DNA from: Flagellimonas sp. 389
Lineage (GTDB): Bacteria > Bacteroidota > Bacteroidia > Flavobacteriales > Flavobacteriaceae
Assembly (NCBI RefSeq): GCF_018449435.1
Contig: NZ_JAHCMU010000006.1
Span: 124,001-188,000, forward strand
Reading direction: 5' to 3'
DNA length: 64,000 bases
This document shows, piece by piece, positions 36,413 through 45,522 of the stretch. The notes below the pieces were generated by a model. That model saw nothing but the letters and a program-made list of their open reading frames with translations. It ran no database searches and was not told the DNA's origin. A program made the translations under genes and the position numbers. Within the stretch, counting starts at the first letter, position 1; every line of letters starts with the position of its first letter.

Positions 36413-36420
36413 TATTTTTG
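36413..36420 (+). promoter_or_regulatory. Possible mnmE -7 box
   Basis: TATTTTTG fits TANNTTTG and ends only five bases before the mnmE ATG at 36426. If used, the transcript would be leaderless or nearly so. No TTG sits at the -33 position. Confidence 0.35.
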
Positions 36421-36425
36421 CCCAT

Positions 36426-37796
36426 ATGTCAAATGTAGATACCATAATTGCTTTAGCAACACCATCCGGTACAGGCGCCATTGCGGTAATACGAGTCTCT
36501 GGACCTAGCGCCATTATTATCTCGGATACTGTTTTTAAATCTGTTAGCAATAAAAAGCTGACCAATCAAAAAAGCCACACCATTCACTTAGGCCATATTG
36601 TTCAAAACGATAAAATTCTGGACAAAGTTTTGGTCTCCTTATTTAAGGCACCTCACTCCTACACCGGTGAAAATATTATTGAGATATCTTGTCATGGTTC
36701 ACCTTACATTCAGCAGCAAATCGTCCAACTCTTTTTAAGACAAGGGTGCAGAACAGCAACTGCCGGTGAGTTCACCTTACGAGCTTTTTTAAATGGAAAA
36801 ATGGACCTTAGCCAAGCAGAGGCCGTTGCAGACCTCATTGCGAGCGATAGCGCTGCAGCACACGAAGTGGCCATACAGCAGATGCGCGGCGGCTTCAGTA
36901 ATGAAATCCAACAACTACGTGAAGAGTTATTAAATTTTGCCTCATTGATCGAGTTGGAGTTGGATTTTTCGCAAGAAGATGTTGAGTTTGCCGACCGAAG
37001 CGAGTTCAATGCCCTATTGAATCGTATAAGCGAGGTACTAAAGAAGTTAATTGATTCTTTTGCCCTTGGCAATGTCGTAAAGAATGGTATTCCTGTTGCC
37101 ATAGTAGGAGAACCCAATGTTGGTAAATCAACACTCTTAAATACGCTTTTAAACGAAGAACGGGCAATCGTAAGCGATATAGCTGGTACAACCAGGGATA
37201 CCGTTGAGGACCAAATTAGTCTTGGTGGAATCAATTTCAGGTTTATTGATACGGCAGGTATTCGAAAGACAAAAGATGTAGTCGAACAAATAGGCATTCA
37301 ACGAACCTTCGAGAAAATTGAAAAAGCCAGATTGATCATTTTTATTTTTGACAGTCCGGATTTTGATAGGTCGGAATTGAAAAGTATACGGGAGATGTAC
37401 CCCAATAAAGAAATCCTGCCAATCTGTAATAAAGTCGATGCTCTGGATAATCAGCAAATTGATTTACTCAAAAAAGAAGTTCCTGATGTGATGTTCTTGT
37501 CAGCCAAACATGGAACCGGAATATCGAGCTTGGAAGAAAAATTGTTATCTCTCGTCGATTCAGGTGCCCTGAGCGGTGACCAAACCATTGTCACTAATAA
37601 CAGGCATTACGATGCCTTGCTCAAAGCATTGGAGGAAATCCAAAAAGTAAAAGAAGGAATGGAAATTGGATTAGCAAGTGATTTAATGGCTATTGACATT
37701 AGACAAGCCCTTTTTCATTTGGGTGAAATTACAGGAAGTGTGACTACTGATGATTTACTGGGAAATATTTTTTCTAATTTCTGTATCGGGAAATAG
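36426..37796 (+). CDS. mnmE: tRNA modification GTPase MnmE
   Basis: Protein of 456 residues from the ATG giving MSNVDTIIALATPSGTGAIAVIRVSG, the family's conserved N-terminus; an earlier in-frame ATG at 36345 is not supported. It has the formyl-THF-binding N-domain, helical domain, inserted G domain (GEPNVGKST about 228-236, DTAGIRKT, NKVD) and the C-terminal CIGK with the catalytic cysteine. With MnmG it modifies wobble uridines of tRNA. Confidence 0.97.
   Translation: MSNVDTIIALATPSGTGAIAVIRVSGPSAIIISDTVFKSVSNKKLTNQKSHTIHLGHIVQNDKILDKVLVSLFKAPHSYTGENIIEISCHGSPYIQQQIVQLFLRQGCRTATAGEFTLRAFLNGKMDLSQAEAVADLIASDSAAAHEVAIQQMRGGFSNEIQQLREELLNFASLIELELDFSQEDVEFADRSEFNALLNRISEVLKKLIDSFALGNVVKNGIPVAIVGEPNVGKSTLLNTLLNEERAIVSDIAGTTRDTVEDQISLGGINFRFIDTAGIRKTKDVVEQIGIQRTFEKIEKARLIIFIFDSPDFDRSELKSIREMYPNKEILPICNKVDALDNQQIDLLKKEVPDVMFLSAKHGTGISSLEEKLLSLVDSGALSGDQTIVTNNRHYDALLKALEEIQKVKEGMEIGLASDLMAIDIRQALFHLGEITGSVTTDDLLGNIFSNFCIGK
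36430..36459 (-). promoter_or_regulatory. Promoter of the DUF4870 gene, inside the mnmE start
   Basis: On the minus strand TTG (36459-36457), 19 bases, TACATTTG (36437-36430): an exact match to the Bacteroidota TTG-N19-TANNTTTG consensus. It would give a leader of about 85 bases before the DUF4870 ATG. It lies within the first codons of mnmE. Confidence 0.55.
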
Positions 37797-37912
37797 CTTT
37801 TTTATTGACTTTCATCCAATTATCAATTTTTAAAAGGAATTTTCGATGCTTTAGTTTCAGATATGAGTGACTAAAATGCTATTATTTTCATCAAACAAAA
37901 CGTTTGGTAGAT

Positions 37913-37920
37913 TATCTTTG
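37913..37920 (+). promoter_or_regulatory. Possible -7 box of the first PAP2 gene
   Basis: TATCTTTG fits TANNTTTG and lies 17 bases before the ATG at 37938. No clear -33 TTG is seen. Confidence 0.4.
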
Positions 37921-37937
37921 TTGGTCAAAAATCGTTA

Positions 37938-38804
37938 ATGGCCCCTTACAAAGTTCGTTTTTCAAACAAAACAGTACTCTTAATCTTCTTTATCCTATTT
38001 TATACTGCTAAAACTTTTGGCCAGTATAACAAAAATGCCGATTCTTCAAAAACAACATGGCAGTTGTTCAAATATGATGTAGGCAATGTCTTTGGGAGTA
38101 TCGGACACTCCTATTCCAGACCTTTTCATTGGAAAGGTAAACAATGGGGAACATTTGGAGCTGTTGCGACTGGTTCTGGCTTACTTTATCTTTTTGATGA
38201 GCAGACCTCTGAGTTTGCGATAAACCAAAAACAAAGTGTTCCCCTTTTTATCCGTAATTACGGTACTAAGGTTGGAAAACCCCAGTATAATTATATGCTT
38301 ACTGGCGGGGTATATTTATCTGGATTGTTTGCAAAAAATGAAAAATTGAGACGTACTGGTGTCTTATTATTGGCTTCGGCTTCTTCAGCAGGTTTTTTAC
38401 AGCAAGTTACAAAGTCGCTAATTGGAAGGGCACGTCCAGTTAGTGGTAAAGGGAAGGATACCTTTGACCCATTTAACTCAAACAGGAATTTTCATTCTTT
38501 TCCTTCTGGACACGCCATTCTTGCTTTTACCAATGCCTATGCTATAGGAAAGCAATTTAAAAATCCTTGGGTAAAAACAGGAATCTATATTGTTGGCCTT
38601 GTCCCTGGAATATCCAGACTTTGGGAAGGACAGCATTGGTTTACTGATGTTGCCCTTGGTGTTGCCATAAGTATTTTCACCGTAGAATCTATAGATAAGT
38701 ACCTTGATAAAAAATATGACCAAAAATATAATGTCCAAGACAAGAAGGTAAGTTGGAATATGCACTTTGGACCAGGTCAAGTAGGCTTCTCTGCTCGCTT
38801 TTAA
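37938..38804 (+). CDS. PAP2-family phosphatase, larger type
   Basis: Protein of 288 residues with a signal-like N-terminus (VLLIFFILFYTAKTFGQ) and the acid-phosphatase motifs KSLIGRARP, SFPSGHAI and SRLWEGQHWFTDVALG. PAP2 enzymes of this kind dephosphorylate lipid phosphates such as undecaprenyl pyrophosphate in the envelope. With the following PAP2 gene it lies just before the capsule locus, where lipid carrier recycling would be useful; that link is inferred. Confidence 0.88.
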   Translation: MAPYKVRFSNKTVLLIFFILFYTAKTFGQYNKNADSSKTTWQLFKYDVGNVFGSIGHSYSRPFHWKGKQWGTFGAVATGSGLLYLFDEQTSEFAINQKQSVPLFIRNYGTKVGKPQYNYMLTGGVYLSGLFAKNEKLRRTGVLLLASASSAGFLQQVTKSLIGRARPVSGKGKDTFDPFNSNRNFHSFPSGHAILAFTNAYAIGKQFKNPWVKTGIYIVGLVPGISRLWEGQHWFTDVALGVAISIFTVESIDKYLDKKYDQKYNVQDKKVSWNMHFGPGQVGFSARF

Positions 38805-38874
38805 TCATATTGATTTTAGAAAGTTTATGTAGTATTTTTTGCTCATTGGCCATAGTTACAAGTTTGAATAATCT

Positions 38875-39444
38875 ATGCTAGAAGAAATTCTTAAAATCGA
38901 TAAAGAACTCTTTCTATACTTAAATGGATTGGGAACGCCCTTATGGGATGGTTTTTGGATATATCTATCACGAACCCTTAGTTTTGTTACCGTCCCAATT
39001 TATCTCTTTGTACTTCTCTATTCCTATCGGGTTTTTGGTCTAAAAAAAACGATATTTGCATTGTTCACAATAACCTTACTGATTATTTCTACTGAACTGC
39101 TATCCATTCTTTTTAAAAGTGAAATTGCCAGATTAAGACCTTGTTATGATGATGAAATTAAGGATGTAATTAGGCTTGTAAAGGATTATTGTGGAGGTAA
39201 GTTTAGTTATTTTTCCGCCCACGCAGCAAACTCATCTGCATTTGCTATTTTCTTTGGAGTACTATTTATTAAACAGAATAGATTTTTGTTTTCTCTATTA
39301 ATAATATGGGCACTATTGGTGAGTTATAGCCGTATCTATATTGGTGTTCATTTTCCCCTAGATGTATTGACAGGGATTGTTTTTGGTATTTTTTTCGGAT
39401 GGTTGTTTGCAGTTATGTTCTTTGTGTTTAAGATTCGCATGTAA
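38875..39444 (+). CDS. PAP2-family membrane phosphatase
   Basis: Protein of 189 residues with about five membrane helices. The motifs are KSEIARLRP (motif 1), SAHAANS in place of PSGH (motif 2) and SRIYIGVHFPLDVLTG (motif 3). The histidine of motif 2 is kept, so the enzyme is probably active. It may be an undecaprenyl-diphosphatase feeding the polysaccharide locus that starts 135 bases further on. Confidence 0.9.
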   Translation: MLEEILKIDKELFLYLNGLGTPLWDGFWIYLSRTLSFVTVPIYLFVLLYSYRVFGLKKTIFALFTITLLIISTELLSILFKSEIARLRPCYDDEIKDVIRLVKDYCGGKFSYFSAHAANSSAFAIFFGVLFIKQNRFLFSLLIIWALLVSYSRIYIGVHFPLDVLTGIVFGIFFGWLFAVMFFVFKIRM

Positions 39445-39552
39445 CTGTTTTTTAGTGTTATTCAAATCACTCATTGAATACCTTACCGCTCAGTTTGAAA
39501 TATTCTAAAATTAAGTGTAAGAAAAATAACTCTTTTAAAAATTCTTATAACA

Positions 39553-39560
39553 TATCTTTG
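39553..39560 (+). promoter_or_regulatory. Possible -7 box of the CpsB-type phosphatase gene
   Basis: TATCTTTG fits TANNTTTG, 19 bases before the ATG at 39580. No TTG is found at the -33 distance. Confidence 0.4.
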
Positions 39561-39579
39561 TGTCCATCAAATAGGAAGT

Positions 39580-40320
39580 ATGTTCAGTTTTTTTCAAAAA
39601 AAAATATTCTTGATTGATCATCTTCACGGATTGGTTGATATGCATAACCATATTCTACCGGGTATCGACGATGGTGCCAAGACTGTTGAAGAGTCTGTTG
39701 ATTTGATCAAAGGTTTCTCAGAATTTGGGATTACAAATTTTATTTGTACACCACATATAATGCACCACTACTATCCTAATACTCCAGAAACTATTGAAAA
39801 CTCTTTTAAAATACTGCAAAAAGAATTATCAAAATATGATTTAGAAAAGACCTCAATTGATATCGCTGCAGAACACATGATTGATGATAACTTCGAAAAT
39901 ATTCTTGAAAAGGGTTATTTTATGAGGTTAAAGAAGGATTATTTACTTGTAGAAATGTCTTATCTACAACCACCTATTAATTTTGAAAATTCTATTGGAA
40001 AAATTAAGTCTAGAGGAATACACCCTGTTCTGGCCCACCCAGAGCGTTATGTCTATCTCCACAAAAAAATGGAGACTTATTCTAATTATAAAAAATCAAA
40101 CATACATTTTCAATTAAATATGCTATCTCTTAGTAATTATTATGGGAAGGAAATAAAAAAAATCGCTTTAAAATTACTAGATGAAGGATTTTTCAATTTT
40201 ATATCCAGTGATGTGCACCATAACAAACATCTTGAATATCTTAAAACAATCAATTTAGAAAAAAAGAGATTAGACGATATCCTTTACCTAGTCAACAACA
40301 CAATAGACAATTTCACCTAA
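39580..40320 (+). CDS. CpsB/CapC-type tyrosine-protein phosphatase
   Basis: Protein of 246 residues of the PHP metal-dependent fold: DMHNHILPGIDDGAK (about 21-35), TPHIMHHYYP, HPERY near 155 and SSDVHHNKH near 209. These enzymes dephosphorylate the BY-kinase (Wzc type) that controls polysaccharide chain length. The gene converges on wzc (40349-42727), which encodes its expected substrate. Confidence 0.92.
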   Translation: MFSFFQKKIFLIDHLHGLVDMHNHILPGIDDGAKTVEESVDLIKGFSEFGITNFICTPHIMHHYYPNTPETIENSFKILQKELSKYDLEKTSIDIAAEHMIDDNFENILEKGYFMRLKKDYLLVEMSYLQPPINFENSIGKIKSRGIHPVLAHPERYVYLHKKMETYSNYKKSNIHFQLNMLSLSNYYGKEIKKIALKLLDEGFFNFISSDVHHNKHLEYLKTINLEKKRLDDILYLVNNTIDNFT

Positions 40321-40348
40321 ATAATACGGTGCTACAAGACTCTCAATT

Positions 40349-42727
40349 TTAAAATTTCCACCATTTCTTAAGTGGTCTACTGTATCCGTAGCCATATTTA
40401 CCTCCATAACCAAGATTTGAAGCATTAACATTGTTAACTACAAATGACAAATTATTCAGCTTTCCTTCACTCTTAAGTTTTAAAGGAAACTCTAAAACCT
40501 TACTCTCTGTAACACCCGCTTTTGTAACATAAATAATTTGACTTGCATGTTCACTTATTAATAATGTGTCTGCGACAACCATTAAAGGTGCAGTGTCCAC
40601 AATAACATAATCATACATTCTGGAGACTTCATTAAACAAATCACCTATTCTGTTGTTTAACAGGAGTTCCGCGGGATTAGGAGGGATTTTACCGGAGTAA
40701 ATGATATCTATAGTATTATCATGAACCAACATTGGCGTGATAATATCTTTAGGTTTTAGGTCCTGGTTAACCAAATATTCCGTTAGACCGGTATCTTTAA
40801 TTCTTCTAGGCTTATTGATTGCGTCCGATTCTATACCAGAAAAGAACTTGTAGAGTTTTGGATTTCTTACATCTGCTCCAATTAGTAGCACTTTTTTATT
40901 GGTACTGGCAAGCACCATTGATAAGTTGGAAGACAGAAAAGTTTTTCCCTCTCCAGATACACTGGATGTTATGAAAATCAAATTCTTTTTATCGGTTCTT
41001 CTGTTAGAAGTTATAATATAGTCCAAGTTGGTTCTTAAAATCCTAAGGGACTCCGCCAACACAGATCTGTCTTTATTATATACTAGCTTATTCTCTTTCT
41101 TGGAAAGTTTGGGTAACTCAGCCAAAACAGGAACATCGCCCACCAATTTTTCAACATCAAGTTTATTATGTACTTTATTATCCAATAATTCTCCCGCATA
41201 AATAATCGCGAATGGAACAAACAATCCAATTAAGAAAGCTACAATGTATATTTTATCTTTTTCCGGTGAAACTGGGCCAGTACTTTCACTATATGCACTA
41301 TCAATGATTCTGGATTTAGGTGTTGCCGAAGCAAAAGCTATCTGTGACTCTTCTCTTTTTTGAAGAAGGTAGAGGTATAACTGTTCTGTTGTCTGTTGTT
41401 TTCTGGTAATATCTCTCAGAGCGCGTTCGTTTCCAGGTGCCGAATAGATTCTGGAGTTGATTTGGGATTTACGCACGTTAAGATTGTTCAATTGTAAACC
41501 TAAATTATTGGTCATACTATTGAGACTTGATTGCATATTGCGTTTTAAACCATCTAACTGTTCGTCTAAGTTCACGATAATTGGATTCTTCTCATTAGAA
41601 CTTTTCAACAAACGCTTACGTTCTAGAACTAATTCGTTGTATTTTGCAGAAATATTTCCAATTGTTGGATCAGATAAACCAATATTCGATGGTAACACCT
41701 CATGCCCCTCTTGATTATCAACGATATCTTTCATTGAAGAAGCAATATTGAGCTGGGTATTAGTATTCTGTAATTCCTGCTGGTTTGTCGCACCTACAGT
41801 CAAATTTATATTAGATTCTGAGGCAATATCAGTAAGCCCTCTATCTGTCTTAAAATCCTCAGCAGATTGATCTACGTTTGAGAGATTTGATGAAATATCG
41901 GCTATCCTATTGTTTATAAAATCGGATGTTCTGTTTGCAATTGTTCTCTTATCTTCTACAGCATTTTGATTGTAGAGATAAATAAGTTCATTTATTACAT
42001 CTTTTGCTTTTTGCTGAATGTTATCCTTCAACGAAATGTTTATAATACTTGATGCTTTATCAGCAGGATAGATATTTATTCTTTTTAAGTATACTTGTGC
42101 CACTGCCCAAACTGGAGATACTATAATTCTAAATTTCCTTCCTTTATAATTATTAATTTTCTGAAGATTTGGAGTAATTACAAGCCCTCCCAAATCCGTA
42201 TCCACTTTTTTACCAAATGAAAAAGTTTGAAATGGTCCATCCTCACTCTTTGCGAATGACAAAGAATTTTGCGAATCTACCGTAATATAAAACTCAGAAC
42301 TTGAATTATGAATAATGGAATCTGCTTCTATAAAATTAAGATTAAACGGTGTTTCTTTGTAGATTTCTGAGTCCAAGATATTTCCAAGTAGTACTGTTTT
42401 TACGTTCAACCTTAAATCCTTAACTATTTCAATGAAATTTGACCTTGACTTGATGGTCTGAATTTCATCTTCCACAGGATTTGAATTCCCAGCGAATACG
42501 TCCAAATCTTGAAAAACACTCAACTCAGGAGCAGAACTCTGACTATCAAGTATTTGCACTTTAGCTTGTGCTGAATACTCTGGAGTTGAATATCTTATTA
42601 TTGTAAAAGCAATTCCAAGGGTTATTACCAATGAAATAATAAACCATTTCCAATGGCTCAAATAATTTCTCAAAAGTTCCTTTAAATCAATCGAATTCGA
42701 TGAATTGCTTTCCATGCCTGGGTTCAT
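40349..42727 (-). CDS. wzc: Wzc-type polysaccharide co-polymerase and tyrosine autokinase
   Basis: Protein of 792 residues. The N-terminal Wzz domain begins with a membrane helix (about 30-50), followed by coiled coils, a second helix near 500 and a C-terminal BY-kinase: Walker A SGEGKTFL (about 590), Walker A' IGADVRNPK and Walker B YVIVDTAPL (about 710). A C-terminal tyrosine cluster (Y774, Y778, Y780, Y782) is the likely autophosphorylation site. It sets chain length and coordinates export with Wza. It is the last gene of the minus-strand operon. Confidence 0.94.
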   Translation of the reverse strand: MNPGMESNSSNSIDLKELLRNYLSHWKWFIISLVITLGIAFTIIRYSTPEYSAQAKVQILDSQSSAPELSVFQDLDVFAGNSNPVEDEIQTIKSRSNFIEIVKDLRLNVKTVLLGNILDSEIYKETPFNLNFIEADSIIHNSSSEFYITVDSQNSLSFAKSEDGPFQTFSFGKKVDTDLGGLVITPNLQKINNYKGRKFRIIVSPVWAVAQVYLKRINIYPADKASSIINISLKDNIQQKAKDVINELIYLYNQNAVEDKRTIANRTSDFINNRIADISSNLSNVDQSAEDFKTDRGLTDIASESNINLTVGATNQQELQNTNTQLNIASSMKDIVDNQEGHEVLPSNIGLSDPTIGNISAKYNELVLERKRLLKSSNEKNPIIVNLDEQLDGLKRNMQSSLNSMTNNLGLQLNNLNVRKSQINSRIYSAPGNERALRDITRKQQTTEQLYLYLLQKREESQIAFASATPKSRIIDSAYSESTGPVSPEKDKIYIVAFLIGLFVPFAIIYAGELLDNKVHNKLDVEKLVGDVPVLAELPKLSKKENKLVYNKDRSVLAESLRILRTNLDYIITSNRRTDKKNLIFITSSVSGEGKTFLSSNLSMVLASTNKKVLLIGADVRNPKLYKFFSGIESDAINKPRRIKDTGLTEYLVNQDLKPKDIITPMLVHDNTIDIIYSGKIPPNPAELLLNNRIGDLFNEVSRMYDYVIVDTAPLMVVADTLLISEHASQIIYVTKAGVTESKVLEFPLKLKSEGKLNNLSFVVNNVNASNLGYGGKYGYGYSRPLKKWWKF

Positions 42728-42761
42728 ATCAAGGATGTAAGGGATTGGGGTATTTTTCTAT

Positions 42762-43553
42762 TTAGTTTCTCGTGATAAGAATTACTCCTGTAGTTATAAG
42801 TAACGAAATTATTGATACTGTAATTGTAGCTCTACTGTCTAAACTAGAGGAGGCCACCGCTGAATTATTGGGCTCTACGTAAATCACATCATTTTGTGTT
42901 AAATAATATACTGGAGACTTCATAGCTTCTTTACTGGTTAAATCAATACGGTTATAAACTTTGGTTCCATCAAAATCCCTAATAACCAGCACATTATCCC
43001 TAATTCCACGAATACTCAAATCTCCTGCTAATCCTAGTGCTTCTAAAATAGTAATCTGTTCACCTGTAACTGGGTACGTTCCAGGCCGTTGAACTTCCCC
43101 CAATACGGTTACTGTAAAATTTAGTATTCGAATATTGATTATCGGGTCTTTCAAATACTCTGAAAGCAGTTCTCTAAGTTTCACTCGCAACTCTTCTTGC
43201 GAAAAACCTTCAACCTTGACTTTACCCAATACTGGAAAATCTATTTCCCCATCCTTATCCACTAAATAACTAACTTGTTGACCAGTACTCACTCCAGGAT
43301 TAGCTCCAGAATCCGCTGAGATTCCCACTGCAAGATTGAATGGAGCACTTGCTTCAGGATTTAGTGTCGATACATGTATGCTAATAAGATCATCTACTTT
43401 AAATTTAGGTGAGAAGACATTATCGCTTACCAAGGTTTCAAAATTACCTGCATCTTGAAAATAAACTACATCCTGTCGTGAAGCACAGGATGTTAAAAGT
43501 ATTGCAAATATGGCAAGAGAAAAGAACCAAGGATTATTGTTTTTAATATACAT
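42762..43553 (-). CDS. wza: Outer membrane polysaccharide export lipoprotein (Wza type)
   Basis: Protein of 263 residues with lipobox ILLTSC (cysteine 23). It has the polysaccharide-export domain (VDDLISIHVSTLNPEASAPFN, DGEIDFPVLGKV), an SLBB domain (VTVLGEVQRPGTYPVTGEQITILEALGLAGDL) and a C-terminal hydrophobic helix (about 242-261). It forms the outer membrane exit channel. It lies 34 bases upstream of wzc in the same operon. Confidence 0.94.
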   Translation of the reverse strand: MYIKNNNPWFFSLAIFAILLTSCASRQDVVYFQDAGNFETLVSDNVFSPKFKVDDLISIHVSTLNPEASAPFNLAVGISADSGANPGVSTGQQVSYLVDKDGEIDFPVLGKVKVEGFSQEELRVKLRELLSEYLKDPIINIRILNFTVTVLGEVQRPGTYPVTGEQITILEALGLAGDLSIRGIRDNVLVIRDFDGTKVYNRIDLTSKEAMKSPVYYLTQNDVIYVEPNNSAVASSSLDSRATITVSIISLLITTGVILITRN

Positions 43554-43582
43554 GTGTTTGGTTTAATTACTTAAAGTGTTTC

Positions 43583-45520
43583 TTATGGGTGTAAAATTTC
43601 ATCGTTCTGGCGCTTATGGACGACCTTCACATTTTTATCTTCATCCAATTTACAAAGTTCAGAATTATTTGATATAAATTCAGGAACTATTTTTTTCATT
43701 AAAGGAACCGTATTTTCCTTAAAAAACATGTTAGCCACACAAAGTTCGTCTATAAAGGATTGCACCTGCACATAATTTAATTCCCTAACCTTGCTAATCA
43801 TTATTTTTTTATGATAGGTGGGTAATGTATTCTCACCATTCGCCAACAATTCTTCATATAATTTTTCACCTGGTCGAAGCCCTGTTATCTTAATGTCGAT
43901 ATCTTCGGGATACCGCAAGCCGGATAATTTTATCATGTTCTTCGCTAAATTAAAAATCTTTACAGATTCCCCCATGTCGAACAGAAAGATTTCTCCACCA
44001 TCCCCCATGGCACCAGCTTCCAATACCAATTGTGAAGCCTCAGGAATAGTCATAAAGAATCGTGTTACATTTTTATCGGTAACAGTCAAAGGACCTCCTT
44101 TTTCTATTTGTTTTTTAAATAAAGGTATTACCGAGCCATTAGAACCTAATACATTACCAAAACGAGTCGTGATAAACTTGGTTTTACCTTTTTGTTGCAT
44201 GCAACTAATGTACATTTCCGCAATACGTTTAGTGGCTCCCATTACATTTGTTGGGTTCACAGCTTTGTCTGTAGAAACAAATACAAATTTATCTACATTA
44301 TAATTTGAAGATAAGTCGGCTAAAGCTTTTGTTCCAGCTACGTTAATTTTTATAGCTTCATAGGAATTATACTCCATTAATGGCACATGCTTATAGGCAG
44401 CGGCATGGAATACCAAATTAGGACGGTACTCTTGAAAAATATGATTCATTCTATTTTTGTCCCTAATGTCGCCTACAATGGCCACAAAATTATGATAGCC
44501 ATTTTGTTTTAGTTCCTGCTGTAAATCATACAGCGCAGATTCTGCTTGATCGACAACTACTAGAGATTTATAATTGTATTTACATATTTGCCTTACCAGT
44601 TCACTACCTATCGACCCAGCTCCACCGCTTACCAAAATCACTTTGTCTGTAAGTTCTGAAGGTATTTTAGAATTTTCTATGTTTATTGGGGCTCTGTCCA
44701 ACAAATCCTCAATTTGTACTTGTTTAATTTGGGACACCTTTAATTCTCCATTGATCCAATCTTCGACAGGAGGAACGATTTTTACCAAAACAGGAAAGTC
44801 AACTAAACTTTCCACCAATTTTCTCAATTTCTTATGATCAATGTTCTGGATCGAAAATATAACTTCTGAAATATCTTTATTACGTATGAAACTCTCCGTC
44901 AATATATCGTTGCCAAAAACCTTTACACCGTTTATATTTTTACCTATTTTTTGTTTATTTCCATCGACATAGCCTACAACTTTCACACTACTTCTAGTAT
45001 GATTTGTAATGGCGTTGTGCGTAAGAATCCCAGATTCGCCTGCTCCATAAATAACTACATTTTTAGAAGATTTGAACTTGTTTATCAATCCGTAATAAAG
45101 ACTTTTAAACAAATATCTAGATGCAGTCAGCGATACAAAAGCTATTAAACTATGGATTATAATTATAGACAATGGAATGGTAAAATCATCTAAAATGTGT
45201 ATTTGTCTATTTACTATAACCAAAAAAATGGATAGTACACTTGATAAACAAACCGCGTTAAATAGGTTGTAAACATCTTTGACCCCGGTATGTCTAACCA
45301 CACCTTTATAAGATCCTGTAAGAAGAAAAGATATAAGAGTGGTAGCCAGAATGAAGGGTAACTGAACAAAAAGTTTATTTACATCAAAATTAAGTGTTAG
45401 ATTAAATCGTATAAAGTAGGATAACATAAAGGCAATGCCCACAACAAAAAGATCGATGCCCAATACAATCCATTTAGATGAATATCTAAAAATGGTTTTG
45501 GTTAAGTATTTTTCTATCAT
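43583..45520 (-). CDS. CapD/PglF-type nucleotide-sugar 4,6-dehydratase
   Basis: Protein of 645 residues with four N-terminal membrane helices, a CoA-binding-like Rossmann domain (GAGESGILTHNAI near 160) and an extended SDR domain (SGGAGSIGSELVRQI near 290). The active site reads STDKAVNPTNVMGATK, with Met replacing the usual SDR tyrosine, as in WbpM and PglF. It probably converts UDP-GlcNAc to its 4-keto-6-deoxy form. It begins 2 bases after the stop of the aminotransferase gene, whose product would act next. Confidence 0.92.
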   Translation of the reverse strand: MIEKYLTKTIFRYSSKWIVLGIDLFVVGIAFMLSYFIRFNLTLNFDVNKLFVQLPFILATTLISFLLTGSYKGVVRHTGVKDVYNLFNAVCLSSVLSIFLVIVNRQIHILDDFTIPLSIIIIHSLIAFVSLTASRYLFKSLYYGLINKFKSSKNVVIYGAGESGILTHNAITNHTRSSVKVVGYVDGNKQKIGKNINGVKVFGNDILTESFIRNKDISEVIFSIQNIDHKKLRKLVESLVDFPVLVKIVPPVEDWINGELKVSQIKQVQIEDLLDRAPINIENSKIPSELTDKVILVSGGAGSIGSELVRQICKYNYKSLVVVDQAESALYDLQQELKQNGYHNFVAIVGDIRDKNRMNHIFQEYRPNLVFHAAAYKHVPLMEYNSYEAIKINVAGTKALADLSSNYNVDKFVFVSTDKAVNPTNVMGATKRIAEMYISCMQQKGKTKFITTRFGNVLGSNGSVIPLFKKQIEKGGPLTVTDKNVTRFFMTIPEASQLVLEAGAMGDGGEIFLFDMGESVKIFNLAKNMIKLSGLRYPEDIDIKITGLRPGEKLYEELLANGENTLPTYHKKIMISKVRELNYVQVQSFIDELCVANMFFKENTVPLMKKIVPEFISNNSELCKLDEDKNVKVVHKRQNDEILHP

Positions 45521-45522
45521 TG

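Noticed and set aside
36345..36425. Upstream extension of mnmE
   Set aside because: The added residues are not like any MnmE N-terminus, and a -7 box lies within them; the conserved start is at 36426.
36340..36465. Upstream extension of the DUF4870 protein
   Set aside because: It would overlap the mnmE start and its own consensus promoter; the conserved part begins at the ATG at 36339.
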